Origin: Pseudomonas denitrificans (nom. rej.)
GTDB taxonomy: Bacteria; Pseudomonadota; Gammaproteobacteria; Pseudomonadales; Pseudomonadaceae
Assembly: GCF_008807415.1 (NCBI RefSeq)
Contig: NZ_CP043626.1
Span: 5,866,501 to 5,930,500, forward strand
DNA length: 64,000 nt
Direction: 5' to 3'
In this document: one piece after another, positions 61,765 to 64,000 of the stretch
Layout of the letters: each line of letters opens with the position of its first letter
Position numbering within the stretch: position 1 is the stretch's first letter
Made by a program: the position numbers and the translations under genes
The notes under the pieces: model-generated
The model's database searches: none
Told to the model about the DNA's origin: nothing
What the model saw: only the letters and a program-made list of their open reading frames with translations

Positions 61765-61816
61765 GTGGACCAAAGGATTATGAGTCCTCTGCTCTAACCA
61801 ACTGAGCTATAGGCCC
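61760..61816 (-). pseudogene. 5' part of host tRNA-Ile2(CAU), severed by the island
   Basis: Minus strand from 61,816: GGGCCTATAGCTCAGTTGGT, TAGAGCAGAGGACTCATAAT, CCTTTGGTCCACGGTTC. Contains acceptor 5' strand, D-arm, intact intron-free CAU anticodon arm and half of the T-arm, then runs into island sequence. The 3' part is 36 kb away at 25,469-25,493. Still under the original promoter. Confidence 0.93.
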
Positions 61817-61831
61817 CCAGAAGGCGGGCGG

Positions 61832-61861
61832 ATTATACCGGGGCGTTCTGGCTTGCGCCAA
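61832..61861 (-). promoter_or_regulatory. Host tRNA-Ile2 promoter
   Basis: Minus strand TTGGCG (61,861-61,856), 18-bp spacer, TATAAT (61,837-61,832), followed by a GC-rich discriminator (CCGCCCGCC) as in stable-RNA promoters under stringent control. It drives the 5' tRNA remnant and, reading on across the junction, the intron-containing island tRNA. Confidence 0.8.
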
Positions 61862-64000
61862 CCGGATGCAGCGGGACCAGGAAGCGGTTGGCAAAGGCGT
61901 CGGCCGGTAGCGGCGCGCTCAGCGCGTAACCCTGGATCTGGTCGCAGCCTTCGGCTTCTAGGAAGCGTTCCTGGGCTTCGTGCTCCACGCCTTCGGCGAT
62001 CACCGTGAGGTTCATGCTGCGGCCCAGGGCGATGATGGCGCGGGCGATGGCGGCGTCGTGGGGGTCGTCCGGCAGGCCGTGGACGAAGGACTGGTCGATC
62101 TTCAGGGTGTCCAGCGGCAGCTGCTTCAGGTAGCTGAGCGAGGAGTAGCCGGTGCCGAAGTCGTCGATGGCCAGTTGCACGCCCAGGTGCTTGAGGCTGT
62201 GTAGGATCGATAGGGCCTCCTCGGTCTGGTGCATGAGGAAGCTTTCGGTGATCTCCAGTTGCAGGCGCGAGGACTGCAGGTTGTAGTGGGCGAGCAGTTC
62301 GCGGATGCGTTCGACAAGGTTGGTCTGGCGCAGCTGGGCGCCGGCGAGGTTGACCGAGAGCGGGCCGAAGGCGGCGTGGCTGTCCTGCCAGCGGCTCATC
62401 TGCCGGCAGGCTTCGCGCAGCACCCAGTCGCCCAGCGGCAGGATCAGGCCGTTTTCCTCGGCCAGGGGGATGAAGCGATCCGGGGAAATCGCGCCGAATT
62501 GCGGATGTTTCCAGCGGATCAGCGCCTCTGCTCCTACAAGTTGGCCGCTCGCGAGGGACAGCTTGGGTTGGTAGTAGAGCTGGAGCTGGTCGCTTTCCAG
62601 GGCACGGCGCAGTTCGTGCTCCAGGGCCATGCGTTCGGTGGCCTGGAAGGTCAGCTCGCGGGTGTAGAACTCGACGCGGTTGCGGCCCTGGGCCTTGGCC
62701 CGATACATGGCGGCATCGGCGTTCTTCACCAGTGTGGCGACGTCGCTGCCGTCGCTGGGATAGAGGCAGATACCGATGCTGGCGCTGACGAAGAACTCCT
62801 GTTCTCCGGCGATGAACGGTTTGTCGAAGCAGACCAGCAGCTTGTTCGCCACGTGCTCGGCGTCCAGCGCGTGGTGCAGGCCGGGCAGCAGGATGATGAA
62901 TTCGTCGCCGCCCTGGCGGGCCACGGTGTCGACGTCGCGCAGCTGCTCGCGCAGGCGGGTGGCGATGGATTTCAGCAGCAGGTCGCCCACCGGGTGGCCG
63001 AGGCTGTCGTTGATGTGCTTGAAGCGGTCGAGGTCGAGGAATAGTACGGCGCCCTGGTGATCGTCTTCCTGGGCTTCCTTGAGCGAGGCGTTCAGGCGGC
63101 TTTCGAACAGCAGGCGGTTGGGCAGGCCGGTGAGCGGGTCATGGTGGGCCTGGTAGTCGAGCCGCGCCTGGGCGTACTTGAGGGTGGAGATGTCGGCGAA
63201 CACGCCGACGTAGTGGGTCAGCTCGCCGTCGGCGTTGCGCACGGCGCTGACGGTCAGCCACTCCGGGTACAGTTCCTGGTTCTTCCGCCGGTTCCAGATC
63301 TCGCCCTGCCAGTGGCCTTCGGCGTTGAGCTGGTGCCAGAGGGCGACGTAGAAGCTGGTGTCATGCTGGCCGGAGGCAAGCAGGCGCGGCGAGTTGCCGA
63401 GGGCTTCCTGTTCGCTGTAGCCGGTGATTTCGCTGAAGGCGCGGTTGACTGCGACTATCTGCTGGTGCGCGTCGGTGATCATCACGCCTTCGGCGGTGCT
63501 TTCGAACACGGTGGCGGCGAGGCGCAGTTTTTCCTGCATCTGCTGCTGCTCGGTGATGTCCCGGGCGATGGTCAGCATGCAGTCGTCGCTGCCGATGGTG
63601 ATGCGATGGGCGGATAGCTCGCACAGGCGCAGGCTGCCGTCGCGGGTGCGAATCTGCGCGGTGAAGTCCGGGGCGCTGGAAGCGTTGTCGAGGATGCCCA
63701 GCAGCTTGCTGCGGTCGGCCGGGTTGGCCCACAGGCGCAGGTCGAGCGTGGAGCGCTCGGCAGCTTCTTCGCGGCTGTACCCGGTGATGCGGGTGAAGCC
63801 CTGGTTTACTTCCACCAGACGGCCGTCGCTGATGCGCGAGATGAGCATGCCGTCGGGGGAGGCGTGGAAGGCCTTGGCGAACTTTTCCTCGGACACGCGC
63901 AGCTGCTCCTGGGTCTCCTTGACCTGGGATATGTTGCGCACCACCACCACCAGCGCCGGGGTGTCGTCGAGGACGATGTGCTGGGCCGAGAGCAGGGCGG
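61833..64000 (-). CDS. Multi-PAS GGDEF-EAL protein (5' end outside window)
   Basis: At least 722 aa, open to the end of the window. From the visible N-terminal side: tail of a PAS (VVVVRNISQVKETQEQLRVS), a PAS (FAKAFHASPDGMLISRISDG), a second PAS (GVMITDAHQQIVAVNRAFSE), GGDEF with intact GGDEF (RQGGDEFIILL) and EAL with intact EAL (GAEALIRWKHPQ) plus [18 protein letters not shown] and TLKIDQSFVHGL. Both catalytic domains look competent, so it may be bifunctional or allosteric. Its stop lies inside the tRNA promoter. A host gene marking the right flank of the island. Confidence 0.88.
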   Translation of the reverse strand, partial: ALLSAQHIVLDDTPALVVVVRNISQVKETQEQLRVSEEKFAKAFHASPDGMLISRISDGRLVEVNQGFTRITGYSREEAAERSTLDLRLWANPADRSKLLGILDNASSAPDFTAQIRTRDGSLRLCELSAHRITIGSDDCMLTIARDITEQQQMQEKLRLAATVFESTAEGVMITDAHQQIVAVNRAFSEITGYSEQEALGNSPRLLASGQHDTSFYVALWHQLNAEGHWQGEIWNRRKNQELYPEWLTVSAVRNADGELTHYVGVFADISTLKYAQARLDYQAHHDPLTGLPNRLLFESRLNASLKEAQEDDHQGAVLFLDLDRFKHINDSLGHPVGDLLLKSIATRLREQLRDVDTVARQGGDEFIILLPGLHHALDAEHVANKLLVCFDKPFIAGEQEFFVSASIGICLYPSDGSDVATLVKNADAAMYRAKAQGRNRVEFYTRELTFQATERMALEHELRRALESDQLQLYYQPKLSLASGQLVGAEALIRWKHPQFGAISPDRFIPLAEENGLILPLGDWVLREACRQMSRWQDSHAAFGPLSVNLAGAQLRQTNLVERIRELLAHYNLQSSRLQLEITESFLMHQTEEALSILHSLKHLGVQLAIDDFGTGYSSLSYLKQLPLDTLKIDQSFVHGLPDDPHDAAIARAIIALGRSMNLTVIAEGVEHEAQERFLEAEGCDQIQGYALSAPLPADAFANRFLVPLHPVGASQNAPV

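Noticed and set aside
1..64000. CRISPR array, insertion sequence transposase, phage structural or conjugation genes
   Set aside because: No regularly spaced repeats, DDE transposases, capsid/tail or type IV secretion genes were seen.

Overview
The window is high-GC proteobacterial chromosome and looks like a Pseudomonas of the P. aeruginosa / P. nitroreducens / P. citronellolis group. The evidence is the order bioH-bioC-bioD, a small PA0505-like gene, tandem acyl-CoA dehydrogenases, an RsmY-type sRNA with a GacA box, MvaT-type nucleoid proteins and Pseudomonas-style REP repeats. No species call can be made by eye.

Chromosomal backbone, left (1-25.4 kb). It starts inside bioH and runs through bioC and bioD. 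Three paralogous long acyl-CoA dehydrogenases follow; the first has a PsrA-like operator and the third carries a 1-nt frameshift, and a membrane diguanylate cyclase lies among them. Next come rsmY, a LysR regulator, a MOSC protein, a Tat-exported PhoX-like phosphatase, an Fnr/Anr-like regulator and a COG4705 membrane protein. A gamma-glutamyl polyamine catabolism cluster (FAD oxidase, XRE-cupin regulator, glutamine-synthetase-like ligase) sits behind a large operator dyad. The arm ends with a Pmp3 peptide, an Aer-like PAS chemoreceptor translationally coupled to a globin-PAS-GGDEF-EAL protein, and a Bro-N protein.

Genomic island (about 25,494-61,759, 36.3 kb). A mobile island has inserted into the T-arm of the host tRNA-Ile2(CAU) gene. 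The tRNA 5' half lies at 61,760-61,816 and the 3' end at 25,469-25,493. The junctions share a GAACC core and are bordered by inverted TTATGTGGTA. At the right end a five-gene, ATGA-coupled operon encodes two tyrosine recombinases and a small partner resembling the gamma-mobile-trio (GmtY-GmtZ-GmtX), a coiled-coil protein and a RecD-like helicase. Between this operon and the right junction the island carries its own tRNA-Ile2(CAU) gene, interrupted in the anticodon loop by a 246-nt group I intron and placed so that the host tRNA promoter would transcribe it. My reading is that the island breaks a tRNA gene and supplies an intron-bearing replacement.

Cargo, left to right: a small-gene operon with an HTH protein and a DUF6957-like protein; an XRE-type HTH protein fused to an MvaT-like DNA-binding tail; two overlapping lipoproteins; a stand-alone MvaT; a HEPN-like protein with a zinc ribbon; an ABC-three-component defence system (nuclease, middle component, ATPase); unknown genes; a sterol-desaturase/AraC pair; a large arsenic cluster (arsJ-GAPDH, phosphatase, arsH, acr3, arsC, arsR, arsC2, arsA, arsD, a Cys-Cys-tailed flavoprotein, arsN1, a Cys-rich MarR with three matching operator-like sites, an MFS exporter); and an Mrr-like nuclease. 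The non-ars cargo is visibly more AT-rich than the backbone.

Right flank: the tRNA promoter overlaps the end of a PAS-GGDEF-EAL gene that runs out of the window.
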